Below are positions 25,119-33,990 of a DNA stretch of 64,000 nucleotides, piece by piece. The position numbers and the translations under genes were made by a program. Each line of letters opens with the position of its first letter. Within the stretch, counting starts at the first letter, position 1. Source of the DNA: JBBEBE01 sp040882505 (GTDB lineage: Bacteria; Bacteroidota; Rhodothermia; Balneolales; Balneolaceae); NCBI GenBank assembly GCA_040882505.1, contig JBBEBE010000002.1, positions 124,001-188,000 of the forward strand, in the 5' to 3' direction. Below the pieces are notes generated by a model. It saw only the letters and a list, made by a program, of their open reading frames with translations. It was not told the DNA's origin and did no database searches.

Positions 25119-25679
25119 TTATTTTTTTGAACGTCTTCCTTCCCAGATCCGGTCGCTCTGCTCTGCCTGCAGATTTGCAGTTCGTGCCATCACAAAGAGC
25201 AGGTCGGAGAGCCGGTTCAGATAGACGAGTGGCTCTCCGGGAGGGGGATCGGGAAGTTCGGAATGAATGCGTGTGAGAATCCGCTCGGCACGGCGGCAGA
25301 CGCTGCGGGCCTGATGCAGGGCCGAGGCGGCTGCGGTTCCACCCGGAAGAATGAACTGTGTGAGGGGTGGGAGGGTCTCTTCGAGTTGGTCGATCCACGT
25401 TTCGAGTTGGACGATGTCCCGCCCTTCAATCGGGTCGACAGCCAGTTTGTCCCGATCGGGTGTGGCCATCTGTGCACCGACAACGAACAGGGTGCGCTGG
25501 ACACTCTCCAGGATGGGGCGCAATGCGTCTCCCGGATTCAGTGAGTGGGCCAGACCGAGCGTCGAATTGATTTCGTCAACGGTTCCGACAGCTTCGATGC
25601 GAAGGTGGTATTTGGGTACGCGTCCTCCGGAAAAGAGAGCGGTCTCGCCATGGTCTCCGGTACGTGTATAGATCTTCAT
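25119..25679 (-). CDS. PduO-type cob(I)alamin adenosyltransferase
   Basis: The 186-residue protein begins KIYTRTGDHGETALF, the PduO-type nucleotide-binding signature. It has EAVGTVDEINSTLGLA, FILPGGTAAASALHQARSVCRRAER and LNRLSDLLFVMAR, all diagnostic. It adenosylates cob(I)alamin to make adenosylcobalamin, needed for enzymes such as methylmalonyl-CoA mutase; no B12-dependent enzyme is in the window. It is the first gene of the minus-strand operon that continues with glmM, 10 bases away. The stop codon sits in a T-rich stretch. Upstream a 7-bp hairpin is found in its leader. Confidence 0.94.
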   Translation of the reverse strand: MKIYTRTGDHGETALFSGGRVPKYHLRIEAVGTVDEINSTLGLAHSLNPGDALRPILESVQRTLFVVGAQMATPDRDKLAVDPIEGRDIVQLETWIDQLEETLPPLTQFILPGGTAAASALHQARSVCRRAERILTRIHSELPDPPPGEPLVYLNRLSDLLFVMARTANLQAEQSDRIWEGRRSKK

Positions 25680-25703
25680 GATGGGTCCGATTCAGCGCTT
25701 CTT

Positions 25704-25723
25704 CCCGTGGTCTCTCCCACGGG
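25704..25723 (-). other. hairpin in the pduO leader
   Basis: CCCGTGG (25704-25710) and CCACGGG (25717-25723) form a perfect 7-bp stem with a six-base loop. It lies 25 bases upstream of the pduO start, in its presumed 5' untranslated region. It shows no resemblance to a cobalamin riboswitch; no B12-box is evident. It could modulate translation, but this is speculation. Confidence 0.45.
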
Positions 25724-25873
25724 GCCTGCCGTTTGTTGCGGAGGCTCAAAGTACAAAAAATGTCTCCAATCGGATATGAAAGTTCCCCTCCGCACCGAAT
25801 CAGACAGGAAGTCTGCGGGATCGGTCGAGCGTACATGCGGAGAGTCGGGATTCGTGAAAATTTCTTAAGGATA
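25724..25873. other. left part of the pduO/Tc divergent intergenic region
   Basis: The full gene-free interval runs 25680-26017 (338 bases) between pduO (minus) and the Tc fusion gene (plus). It is visibly more A/T-rich than its surroundings, especially 25735-25760 and 25850-25900. A TTG-started frame of 72 codons (25733-25951) crosses it but has no family resemblance. This part must contain the pduO promoter; I see no confident -35/-10 pair. Confidence 0.4.
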
Positions 25874-25902
25874 TTGACCTTTATTCGCGAATATGACATG
25901 TT
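25874..25902 (+). promoter_or_regulatory. candidate Tc-locus promoter containing a 12-bp palindrome
   Basis: TTGACC (25874-25879) is spaced 17 bases from CATGTT (25897-25902), a good -35 with a weak -10. Between them lies a perfect palindrome, TATTCGCGAATA (25882-25893). A symmetric site in the spacer of a promoter is a classic repressor position. The fusion gene starts 115 bases downstream, leaving a long leader. The regulator is unknown and no regulator gene is adjacent. Confidence 0.4.
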
Positions 25903-26017
25903 CCTGCACAGCAGTCGGTTGGTTTCAGAGAGTTCGGCCGTATCGCATTGACGGCCAGAGTACATTTCAGAGCGTTTTCGAGATTCTGCGCAAGAATAAC
26001 CGAGAGATCGTGCGCAG

Positions 26018-29000
26018 ATGATGAGCCGGAACCACACCGAGAGCGAACCTTCCCCCTTTTTGACACCATCGGTCTCGGTAGACGAGAATCAGGGGTCGCT
26101 CTCCGCCTCCATCCCTCTTCCGCTACCGGAATCCCGTGCCGGCTGGCAACCCGAGTTGACACTCACCCATACGGGGCAGGCGACCTCTCCATTCGGACGC
26201 GGTTGGGACATGTCCGTTCCCTCCATCGTCCGATCCACGACAGACCACCATCCGCTGTACGACGATGCTCCGGACGGGGATACCTATCAATCGAGTTCCG
26301 GAGGGGAGTTGATTCCGGACCTGTCGGGTTCTGACGAGCCCTCTGCACGGATGGAAGAAGGCCGTCCCGAGCTCCGTATTCGTGGATCCTATGAAGTGGT
26401 TCGCTACCGACACGTGCGGGAGTCGGGGTCGGTTCGGATCGAGCGGTGGACCGACCGGGGCACGGGCGAGTCCCACTGGCGGGAGCGGCAGAGCGACGGA
26501 ATGACGCGTGTGTACGGAAAGAGCGAAACACACCGGGTGGTCGATCCGGAGCGTCCGGACCGGGTTTGGCAATGGCTGTTGGAGAGACGGTTCGACGCGA
26601 AGGGAAACGGGGAACACTACGAGTATGCAATGGAGGATGGCGTCGGGGTTCCGGCTCATTCCCCTGCCGAAGCGGCGCGGCTGCAGAGGAAGGCCTTTGC
26701 CCGTCGCTATCTGAAACGAATTCGATACGGGAACTCCAAACCGGTAGATCCGGTCGAGGGGGTTCCACCCGGGGAGAATCGATGGCACTATCAGGTGGTC
26801 TTCGATTATGGGGATCACGAGGGACCGTTTCCGACGGCTGTGGCGTCCCGACCGTGGGAGGGTCGGCCCGATCCCCGTTCGGAGTGGAGTGCCGGCTTCG
26901 AGATCCGGACCTGGCGTCTCTGCCGCCGGATCCTGGTGTTTCATGACATGAAGGAGCTGGGAGAGGACCCGGTTCTGACCGGAACCTTCGAGTTTCGATA
27001 CCACGACGGGGAGCCGGACGCCCGATCGGGTGTGCAGCTACGGGAGGTTGCCCGAGCAGGGATTCGTCCCGGACCGGACGGGGAGCCGGTGGCATGTCCT
27101 CTTCCGACGACCCGCTTCTGGTATACGGAGCCGAATCCCGATCCGGAATTGGTCCGTTTGGGCCACAACATCCTGCCGGGGAGTCGACCGTCGGATCTGT
27201 TTGGAGAGGGTGTTCCGGGGCTGTTGCGTGAACAGGCCGGGCACTGGTTCTTCCGGCGGGTCTGTGACCGGGGCGTCTACGAGACGGAGCAGGAGGTGGA
27301 GGCGGCCCCGACAGATACCCATGGCTTGACCGTGGGGGATCTGGAAGGACATGGACAAGCAGACCTGGTCCGGCGTACCGGTCGTGGAGCAGGATATCAC
27401 AAGTTGCACGAGGATCGTGCCGGCTGGGATCCGTTCCGGACGGTGGACCGGGGTGTTGCGACGGCCGATTCGATGAGAGGTGGATGGAGGGACCTCTCCG
27501 GGAACGGGCGTTCCGACCGACTGGTCGAGGGGGAAGGGGAGCTTTGGTGGTACGGATCGGAGGGGCATGAGGGGTACGGGCCTGCGCGTCGTCAGTCGAT
27601 GGTTTCGGGAGAGGCGTCTGGACCTCCCTCGGTGACGGCCAATCCGGGGAACGGACTCTATCTGGCCAATCTCTCGGGAAGCGGACAGGATATTGTGGAG
27701 GTATGGAACGGGCAAATTGTCTATTGGCCCCATTTGGGCTACGGGCGATACGGTCACCGGGTTCTCATGGAGGGCGCACCCGTCTTTGCAGAGTCCGGAG
27801 AGTGGGATCGGTCCCACCTACGGTTTGTCGATCTGAATGGATCGGGGCTGGACGATCTGGTCTACACAGGGGAGGGGTCGGTACAGTTTTGGATCAACGA
27901 ATCGGGCAACGCGTGGCGGAAGAGTGAACGACTGGAGGGGATCCCTCCGGTGGATTCCCACCACCAAATCGACATTCTGGATCTGTTCGGAGAGGGGACC
28001 CCGGTGTTGCTCTCCCGGGATGCACTTCCGGGGCGGCAGGTGGCTCCGTTTCGGTATCGGCGTCTAGTGGGTCCGGTTCGTCCGGGTCAGCTGGTTCGCA
28101 TCGAGAACGGAGCCGGACTCCGGATCGAGGTGGAGTATGACTCGTCGGTCTCCGACTGGTATCGGGACCGACAGGAGGGGCTGGAGTGGCCCACCTCTTC
28201 CATCGCTCACCGGCAGGTGGTTCGATCTCTGTTGTTCCACGATCAGGTGGCTGAAACCGTGCAACAGCAGACATGGAGCTATCAGGACGCCTACAAGGAT
28301 GAGCTGGACGGGCGTTTTTCCGGTTTCGGTCGGGTCGTTATCCGTGACAGCGGGACGGTGGCCGAGGGTGCGGTTCTCGAGGAGTTGCGCGCCACGCCGA
28401 CCCTCCGGAAGCGCTGGTTTCATGACGGCCGTCCCGATCGGTCGTTCCGTCTCGGTAGAATCTGGAAGGGGGATCCGGAGGTGGATGCACCCAGGGAATC
28501 GACGGTTGGCGGGCTCCCGGATCCGGATGCAGGATCCGTCGCGCAGGCGATGGGAGCGTTGGCAGGTCGGTTGGTCCGCGAGGAGGTGTTCGAAGAGGGA
28601 GCGGCTGTACCCTTGACGGTTCGGGAGCAGGTCTGGCAGGTGGATCTTCTTCAACCGGTCACGGAGCTGTGGCAGGCGGCTTGTCGGACGCGCCGGACGA
28701 GCGAAATTCTTCGTCATTACGAGGGGGAGAACACAGATCCGCGGACCGTCCAGATGCTGGCGCTGCATCCGGATGTCTATGGAAACCCCCGATGGAGCTG
28801 CCGGTACGATGCGCCGAGACGCTTGCCGATGGAGGAGTTGCCCGAGCAGGGTACGGGTCGGATGAGCGTCGACCGGATCGATCGCGTTCATCTGGACGAG
28901 GAGCCGGACGAGACGGGATCTCCGCGACCGATCCATCTGGGAATCGATGTCGCGTCAAGGGGGTATACTCTTTTTCATGGGACGCCAAACGGGTCGGAGT

Positions 29001-32000
29001 CGTTCGATCCCCGGGAGTTGGAGCAACTTCTGGAGCCCCTCTTTGCGGAGGCCTTGCCGGCCGGAGCTCCCGATCCGGATCCATCTGTCGGGGCCACGCT
29101 TCGGTTGGAGTCGCACGGACGCGTGTTCTATCACGAGGAGTCCGGAGAGCCGACACAGGATCCGTTGCACATGGCGCTGCCCCCGAGAACGCATCACGAG
29201 GAGCAGCTGGCGTTCACCGATGCGATGCTGGACGAGTGGTACGGGGAGCGGTTGACCGGGGTGGATCTCTCCGAGTACGGGTATGTCCGGCGGAACGGGG
29301 AGTGGTGGGCGCGATCGTCCGTCTCTCTCTGGTTGGACCGAACCGGGTTTTATCTGTCCGCCGGGTCGGAGGATTATCGGGGCGGTGCGAGCTCGGTGAG
29401 CTTTGATGACGAGTTCCGGATGGTGGTTCGGCAGGTGAACGCGATGGGGTTGGAGACGATCATGGAGCCGGATTTTTACGCCATGAAGCCGGCGGTGACC
29501 GAGGATCCGAACGGCAGTCGTGTCTCGTTTCTGTATGACGGGAATGGTCGGGTGGTGGCGACCCGGTACGAGGGGAGCGAGATGGACGAGTCGGGGACGG
29601 TTCGCGAGGTGGGTGGCCCGGTGACCGACTGGGTGCCACCGGTGCCCCTGCACGAGTGGCGTGCACTGCCCGATTTGATGGATCGGGTGGCGGCCGATCC
29701 GAAGGCGTGGTTGGGACCGTTGAGTTCGCTGCATCTGATGGATCCGTTCGGCTTTGAGCGGGGGCCGTCGGGTGGCGCGGTCTGCACAGCGGTGGTGATG
29801 AATGGTGCGCCGGAGGGGGGAGGCGACGAGGAGGATGTGATGGTGAGTCTGAATTACAGCGACGGGATGGGGCGGACCATCCAGAGCAAGAGCCTGGACC
29901 GGGAGGGGGACGCCGTGGAGGTGGGTCCGGACGGCGAGCTGGTCGAGAGATCCGTGAATCGTCGATGGAGCACCTCTGGCGGAGTACGATTCGACAACAA
30001 AGGACAACCGATTGTGCAGTATGAACCCTTCTTCTCTTCGACGCATCGTCTCGAGAGAGAGGAGGGGTTGAACCGCTTCGGAGCAGCGACCCGCTATCGG
30101 TATGACGGGATGGGACGCGTGGTACGTGTCGAAACACCGGACGGGTTCGAGAGCCGGGTCGATCACCAACCCTGGAGTGTCACCTCCCATGACCCGAATG
30201 ATACGGTTCGGGAGTCGTTTTTCTACAAAAGCCAGGTCGAGACCGGACTTCTGGATGGACCGGAATTGGCCTCCATCCAGAAGGCAGAAGCGCATGCCGA
30301 TACGCCGATGCAGAGCCACCTGATTCCGGGTGGAATTCCGGTACTCCAGGTGGAATGGATCGATTCGCAGACAGCGATTCGCACCCGGTCGGTTCCCGAT
30401 GCGTTGGGTCGGATGGATCATGTACAAGATCCCCGAACCGGATCTGCCTCCATGAAACAGAGCTATGATCTGACCGGACGTGTGGTGATGAGCGAGTCGC
30501 CGGACGCCGGCGTACGTCGAACATTTCACGATGCCGAAGGGCGCCCGCACCTTCACTGGACAGCAGAAGATGTGTGTCTGACAACCCGCTACGATGAAGC
30601 CTGGCGCGTTGTCGCCCTGGCCCGGGGAGCGGCAGGAGATCCGGATAATCAGGTTCTGATGGAGGAGGTCGTGTATGGAGAGGCCGTTCCGGATCGGGAC
30701 GAGGCGAAGGCCTGCAACTTGTTGGGCCGGGTCTGGACACAACGGGATTCGTCCGGTGAGATCCTCTACCCTCGGTACGACAGCCGGGGCAATGCGCTGG
30801 AGAAGAGACGACGGTTCGCATTGAATTGGCGGGAAGAGCTGGACTGGTCCCGGGAGATCACCCTGGAGGAGCAGGTGTTTCGTACACAATTTTCGTGGGA
30901 CGGGGTGGGTCGCGAGACGGCGCGGACCACGCCGGACGGAACCCGGCAACAGACCGACTACCAGCCATCCGGTGCGATCGATCGAATTCAGATTCAGGTG
31001 CCCGGCGAGACGGACGCGACCACCATACTGCACGGGGTGGAGATGGATGCATCCGGTCGTCTGACCCGGGTTCATTACGGGAACGGTGTCGAGTCCATCC
31101 GGGGCTACGAGGAGAGTAGCGGGCGTCTGAAACGATGGGTCTCCCGTGTGGCGGCCGGTGATGGATCCAGTCGAACGCTTCAGGAGATGACCTTCTACTG
31201 GGATCCGGCCGGCAATCTGGTTCGGAACGATGATCGCACCCGGGAGCACCTTCTGGGTCACCTGCCTGCCAGCCACGATGATCGAAGTCGGGCGTTCGAC
31301 TACACGTATGACGCCCTCTACCGGCTTACCCATGCGACGGGTTGGACCCATCCGGCACTTCGGGACGGACAGCAGGGAGGTGGCTCCACATTCGGCTGGC
31401 ACGGGAGACGCCACTTCTCGCTCAACGATTCGGGTGCATTGGTGCCTTTTGAGCGGCAATACAGCTACGATCTCTCCGGAAATCTGACCCGTATGCGACA
31501 GACCGGGGAGATGGCGTGGACGCGGGAGATGTGGATTTCTGATCACTCCAACCGCAGTTTGCCCGTTGATTGGGTCGAACGAACTCCGCAAGTGGATCCG
31601 GAAACACGATTCGATACGGGCGGCCATTTGAAGCACCTCGAACATCTGGACGGAGATCTTCACCGGGGCGTTCGGGGAGAGCTCTTGACGGCGGTCATCA
31701 TCCAGCGGGAGGATCAAGAGGATGATGCCGAATACTATCGGTATGGTCACGATGGAATGCGGCTTCGGCGAATCTCCGAACGGATCGAACATGGCCGGTC
31801 CGTATTGCGAGAGACCCTCTGGTTGGACGGGTGCGAAATTCGACGGGAGCGCCGCAGTGATCAAACGGTCTTCGAGCAGACGAGCGTGCCCGTCGAGTGG
31901 CGGGGTCAGAAAGTGGCCGTGCTCGAACGGGTTGTGACCGACTCGCTGAACCGGTCCTCACTCGATGAGGGAGAGCACCGGATTCACTATCAGCTCTGTG

Positions 32001-33958
32001 ATCATCGGGGTTCCGTGGCACTCGAACTGGATGACGAGGCCGGACTGATCAGTTATGAAGAGTTCTTCCCCTACGGGGGCACGGCGTTCATGGCGGGCTC
32101 GGCGGTGAGGGAGAGCTCCCGAAAAGTGTATGGATACAACGGAATCGAGCGCGAGGACGCCACCGGATTGTGCCAGATCGGATACCGGTCGTATGCCCCT
32201 TGGCTCTTTCGATGGATCTCTCCCGATCCGGCTGGTCCGGTAGACGGGCTGAACCTCTATCGATATCTGCAGTGCAGCCCGATTCAACGGGTCGATCCGA
32301 ACGGGCTCAACTCCGACATCGCTCAAGAGTTTGAGGAGAACCCCGAACGGTTTCGGAACAACGGAATGCGATATGACGCGACGGGTGTGCGGTACTACGA
32401 TACCTACGAACATGAGACACACGGGTTCGTGGGCCGTTATACCGGCTATATGAACAAGGATGGCGAGTTTCAGGATGTGGATGAGGCGCAACAGCCCTGG
32501 CTCAATCAACAACAGCTCTACAACCTCTCCGGGATCGGGATGGAGCGAGGTGGCGAGGTCAACGAAGCGGAGTTGGATGCGTTGTTGCAGGCCTCCGCTG
32601 CGCAAGAGCGTCCCGAAGGGGTCGATGCCTACGGAGCGGTCGACGCGCAGGCAACGGTGATGGCCCTGGAGATGGTGTTGGGCCCCATACTGGATCGGCC
32701 GTCTCCCGGGGAAGAGGGTGGCCCTCTCGAACCCGGTTCCCCGGAGTCCGTCGATGAATCCTCTGCAACGGTTCCGTCCACGACCGAAGAGAACCCGGTC
32801 GCAGTGAATCCGGATCGCCTTGAACGCGGGAATATGCCCTCGATCAGTCAAGCTCCGGATCCGGAATCGCAGGAGACCGAACCGATGGAGACATTTTCAG
32901 TGAAACCGGGAACCATCCCGAAAAAGACGCTTGGCCTGATTCGCAAATTTCATACGGAGCGGATTCAAGAGTTGAAACCGCAATCCATAGAGATGAGAAA
33001 CGAACTGCACCGTCTGGGTGGGGAGTTGGATCACCTCCGGGAGGAGACAAGGCAAGCGCGGGAACGACTGGACGATATTGAAGCCCGTCGAAACGCCATA
33101 CATGATGAAGTTCGGGATGTCGAACGGGCGATGGACGATCTGCGTGAGCGGTCACGTGGAATTCGCAGTAAATCCGTGGTCAATTCGGAGCTCGATGATG
33201 CATTGGGTGATATGGTCCGGAGTTTGACGGAAAAGGGTGCCGATAAACCGGGGTCATTCGATAATGCATGGGAACGCACTTCAAGCGCTCGTAGTGAACG
33301 GAGTGAAATCGAGGATCTTCAGAGAGAGCGAAACCAGCTCGGTCAGCGTCGTCAGGAAGCCTATAATCAGCGCGTCCAAAATCGGGACTTGAATGACCTT
33401 CGATCGGATGCCTACAAAGACTTCCGCGATGCTCAGGGTCGTCAGATGCGTGCCGAAGGACGTGATGCATCCTTGAGGATGCGATATCGGGAGGTTGGAA
33501 ATGAACTTGCCGAGTCGTGGAGGCGTTCCAAATTCATTTTTGGAGATGGTCGAACTGCCAGGGTGATTCGCAAGGTGGCACCCGTGGCAAACGGAGTCGG
33601 GAAAGTGTTGGGCCCAATCGGAATTGGCATGTCGGCGTACAACCTGGCAACGGCCGAAACGGAGGGAGAGGTGGCGCAGTCCGGCCTGGATTTGGCGGCC
33701 GATGCCGTCGGATTCATCCCCCACCCCGGGACAATGACGTTCTCACTCTCCTATGGAGCGACCCGAATGGTCGATGATGCAACGGGAGGGGCGATTTCAG
33801 GCGTGCCTGCATCTGCGATGCACTGGGTCGATCAATCCATCGCCGGGATTCGACATGACAGGGCCTCCGGGGCCGGGGAAGAGACACCCCCTGCCTACGA
33901 GATGACTCTGGGTTGGCAAATTGCCGGATTTTTGGAGAATCGGGGCATCCAACTTTAA
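26018..33958 (+). CDS. Tc toxin TcB-TcC fusion protein with C-terminal unknown cargo
   Basis: The 2646-residue protein joins the B and C subunits of an ABC (Tc) toxin. Residues about 12-330 are an SpvB domain (SLSASIPLPLPESRAGWQPE, SPFGRGWDMSVPSIVR). About 390-670 holds FG-GAP/propeller repeats (VGDLEGHGQADLV, VDLNGSGLDDLVY, LFGEGTPVLL). About 680-1000 are TcdB-middle domains. About 1300-2000 carry Rhs/YD repeats. The Rhs core reads EEFFPYGGTAF, YNGIEREDATGL, RWISPDPAGPVDGLNLYRY and RVDPNGL; Asp2070 and Asp2093 match the self-cleavage motif, and cleavage is expected near Leu2097. In known Tc toxins the BC cocoon encloses the cleaved C-terminal effector. Here that part (2098-2646) is about twice the usual size. 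It has no cysteine, an acidic/Pro linker, a long coiled coil (about 2305-2500) and a Gly/Ala-rich hydrophobic stretch (about 2530-2600); I recognise no enzyme motif. No signal peptide. Start: the first of two adjacent ATGs. The 3' part is lower in GC. Confidence 0.93.
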   Translation: MMSRNHTESEPSPFLTPSVSVDENQGSLSASIPLPLPESRAGWQPELTLTHTGQATSPFGRGWDMSVPSIVRSTTDHHPLYDDAPDGDTYQSSSGGELIPDLSGSDEPSARMEEGRPELRIRGSYEVVRYRHVRESGSVRIERWTDRGTGESHWRERQSDGMTRVYGKSETHRVVDPERPDRVWQWLLERRFDAKGNGEHYEYAMEDGVGVPAHSPAEAARLQRKAFARRYLKRIRYGNSKPVDPVEGVPPGENRWHYQVVFDYGDHEGPFPTAVASRPWEGRPDPRSEWSAGFEIRTWRLCRRILVFHDMKELGEDPVLTGTFEFRYHDGEPDARSGVQLREVARAGIRPGPDGEPVACPLPTTRFWYTEPNPDPELVRLGHNILPGSRPSDLFGEGVPGLLREQAGHWFFRRVCDRGVYETEQEVEAAPTDTHGLTVGDLEGHGQADLVRRTGRGAGYHKLHEDRAGWDPFRTVDRGVATADSMRGGWRDLSGNGRSDRLVEGEGELWWYGSEGHEGYGPARRQSMVSGEASGPPSVTANPGNGLYLANLSGSGQDIVEVWNGQIVYWPHLGYGRYGHRVLMEGAPVFAESGEWDRSHLRFVDLNGSGLDDLVYTGEGSVQFWINESGNAWRKSERLEGIPPVDSHHQIDILDLFGEGTPVLLSRDALPGRQVAPFRYRRLVGPVRPGQLVRIENGAGLRIEVEYDSSVSDWYRDRQEGLEWPTSSIAHRQVVRSLLFHDQVAETVQQQTWSYQDAYKDELDGRFSGFGRVVIRDSGTVAEGAVLEELRATPTLRKRWFHDGRPDRSFRLGRIWKGDPEVDAPRESTVGGLPDPDAGSVAQAMGALAGRLVREEVFEEGAAVPLTVREQVWQVDLLQPVTELWQAACRTRRTSEILRHYEGENTDPRTVQMLALHPDVYGNPRWSCRYDAPRRLPMEELPEQGTGRMSVDRIDRVHLDEEPDETGSPRPIHLGIDVASRGYTLFHGTPNGSESFDPRELEQLLEPLFAEALPAGAPDPDPSVGATLRLESHGRVFYHEESGEPTQDPLHMALPPRTHHEEQLAFTDAMLDEWYGERLTGVDLSEYGYVRRNGEWWARSSVSLWLDRTGFYLSAGSEDYRGGASSVSFDDEFRMVVRQVNAMGLETIMEPDFYAMKPAVTEDPNGSRVSFLYDGNGRVVATRYEGSEMDESGTVREVGGPVTDWVPPVPLHEWRALPDLMDRVAADPKAWLGPLSSLHLMDPFGFERGPSGGAVCTAVVMNGAPEGGGDEEDVMVSLNYSDGMGRTIQSKSLDREGDAVEVGPDGELVERSVNRRWSTSGGVRFDNKGQPIVQYEPFFSSTHRLEREEGLNRFGAATRYRYDGMGRVVRVETPDGFESRVDHQPWSVTSHDPNDTVRESFFYKSQVETGLLDGPELASIQKAEAHADTPMQSHLIPGGIPVLQVEWIDSQTAIRTRSVPDALGRMDHVQDPRTGSASMKQSYDLTGRVVMSESPDAGVRRTFHDAEGRPHLHWTAEDVCLTTRYDEAWRVVALARGAAGDPDNQVLMEEVVYGEAVPDRDEAKACNLLGRVWTQRDSSGEILYPRYDSRGNALEKRRRFALNWREELDWSREITLEEQVFRTQFSWDGVGRETARTTPDGTRQQTDYQPSGAIDRIQIQVPGETDATTILHGVEMDASGRLTRVHYGNGVESIRGYEESSGRLKRWVSRVAAGDGSSRTLQEMTFYWDPAGNLVRNDDRTREHLLGHLPASHDDRSRAFDYTYDALYRLTHATGWTHPALRDGQQGGGSTFGWHGRRHFSLNDSGALVPFERQYSYDLSGNLTRMRQTGEMAWTREMWISDHSNRSLPVDWVERTPQVDPETRFDTGGHLKHLEHLDGDLHRGVRGELLTAVIIQREDQEDDAEYYRYGHDGMRLRRISERIEHGRSVLRETLWLDGCEIRRERRSDQTVFEQTSVPVEWRGQKVAVLERVVTDSLNRSSLDEGEHRIHYQLCDHRGSVALELDDEAGLISYEEFFPYGGTAFMAGSAVRESSRKVYGYNGIEREDATGLCQIGYRSYAPWLFRWISPDPAGPVDGLNLYRYLQCSPIQRVDPNGLNSDIAQEFEENPERFRNNGMRYDATGVRYYDTYEHETHGFVGRYTGYMNKDGEFQDVDEAQQPWLNQQQLYNLSGIGMERGGEVNEAELDALLQASAAQERPEGVDAYGAVDAQATVMALEMVLGPILDRPSPGEEGGPLEPGSPESVDESSATVPSTTEENPVAVNPDRLERGNMPSISQAPDPESQETEPMETFSVKPGTIPKKTLGLIRKFHTERIQELKPQSIEMRNELHRLGGELDHLREETRQARERLDDIEARRNAIHDEVRDVERAMDDLRERSRGIRSKSVVNSELDDALGDMVRSLTEKGADKPGSFDNAWERTSSARSERSEIEDLQRERNQLGQRRQEAYNQRVQNRDLNDLRSDAYKDFRDAQGRQMRAEGRDASLRMRYREVGNELAESWRRSKFIFGDGRTARVIRKVAPVANGVGKVLGPIGIGMSAYNLATAETEGEVAQSGLDLAADAVGFIPHPGTMTFSLSYGATRMVDDATGGAISGVPASAMHWVDQSIAGIRHDRASGAGEETPPAYEMTLGWQIAGFLENRGIQL

Positions 33959-33990
33959 CCACATTCAATCACACAAGAGACGAGAGAGAC

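Noticed and set aside
25680..25800. Cobalamin riboswitch upstream of pduO
   Set aside because: Only a short 7-bp hairpin is present; the leader is too short and lacks a recognisable B12-box.
25733..25951. Possible 72-codon gene upstream of the Tc locus
   Set aside because: It starts with TTG, has no ribosome binding site or family resemblance, and covers the probable promoter and palindrome.
28955..31864. Open frame of 969 codons antisense to the Tc BC gene
   Set aside because: It mirrors the codon pattern of the sense gene, is rich in His, Arg, Pro and Leu, and resembles no protein family. The sense strand encodes clear Rhs repeats here.
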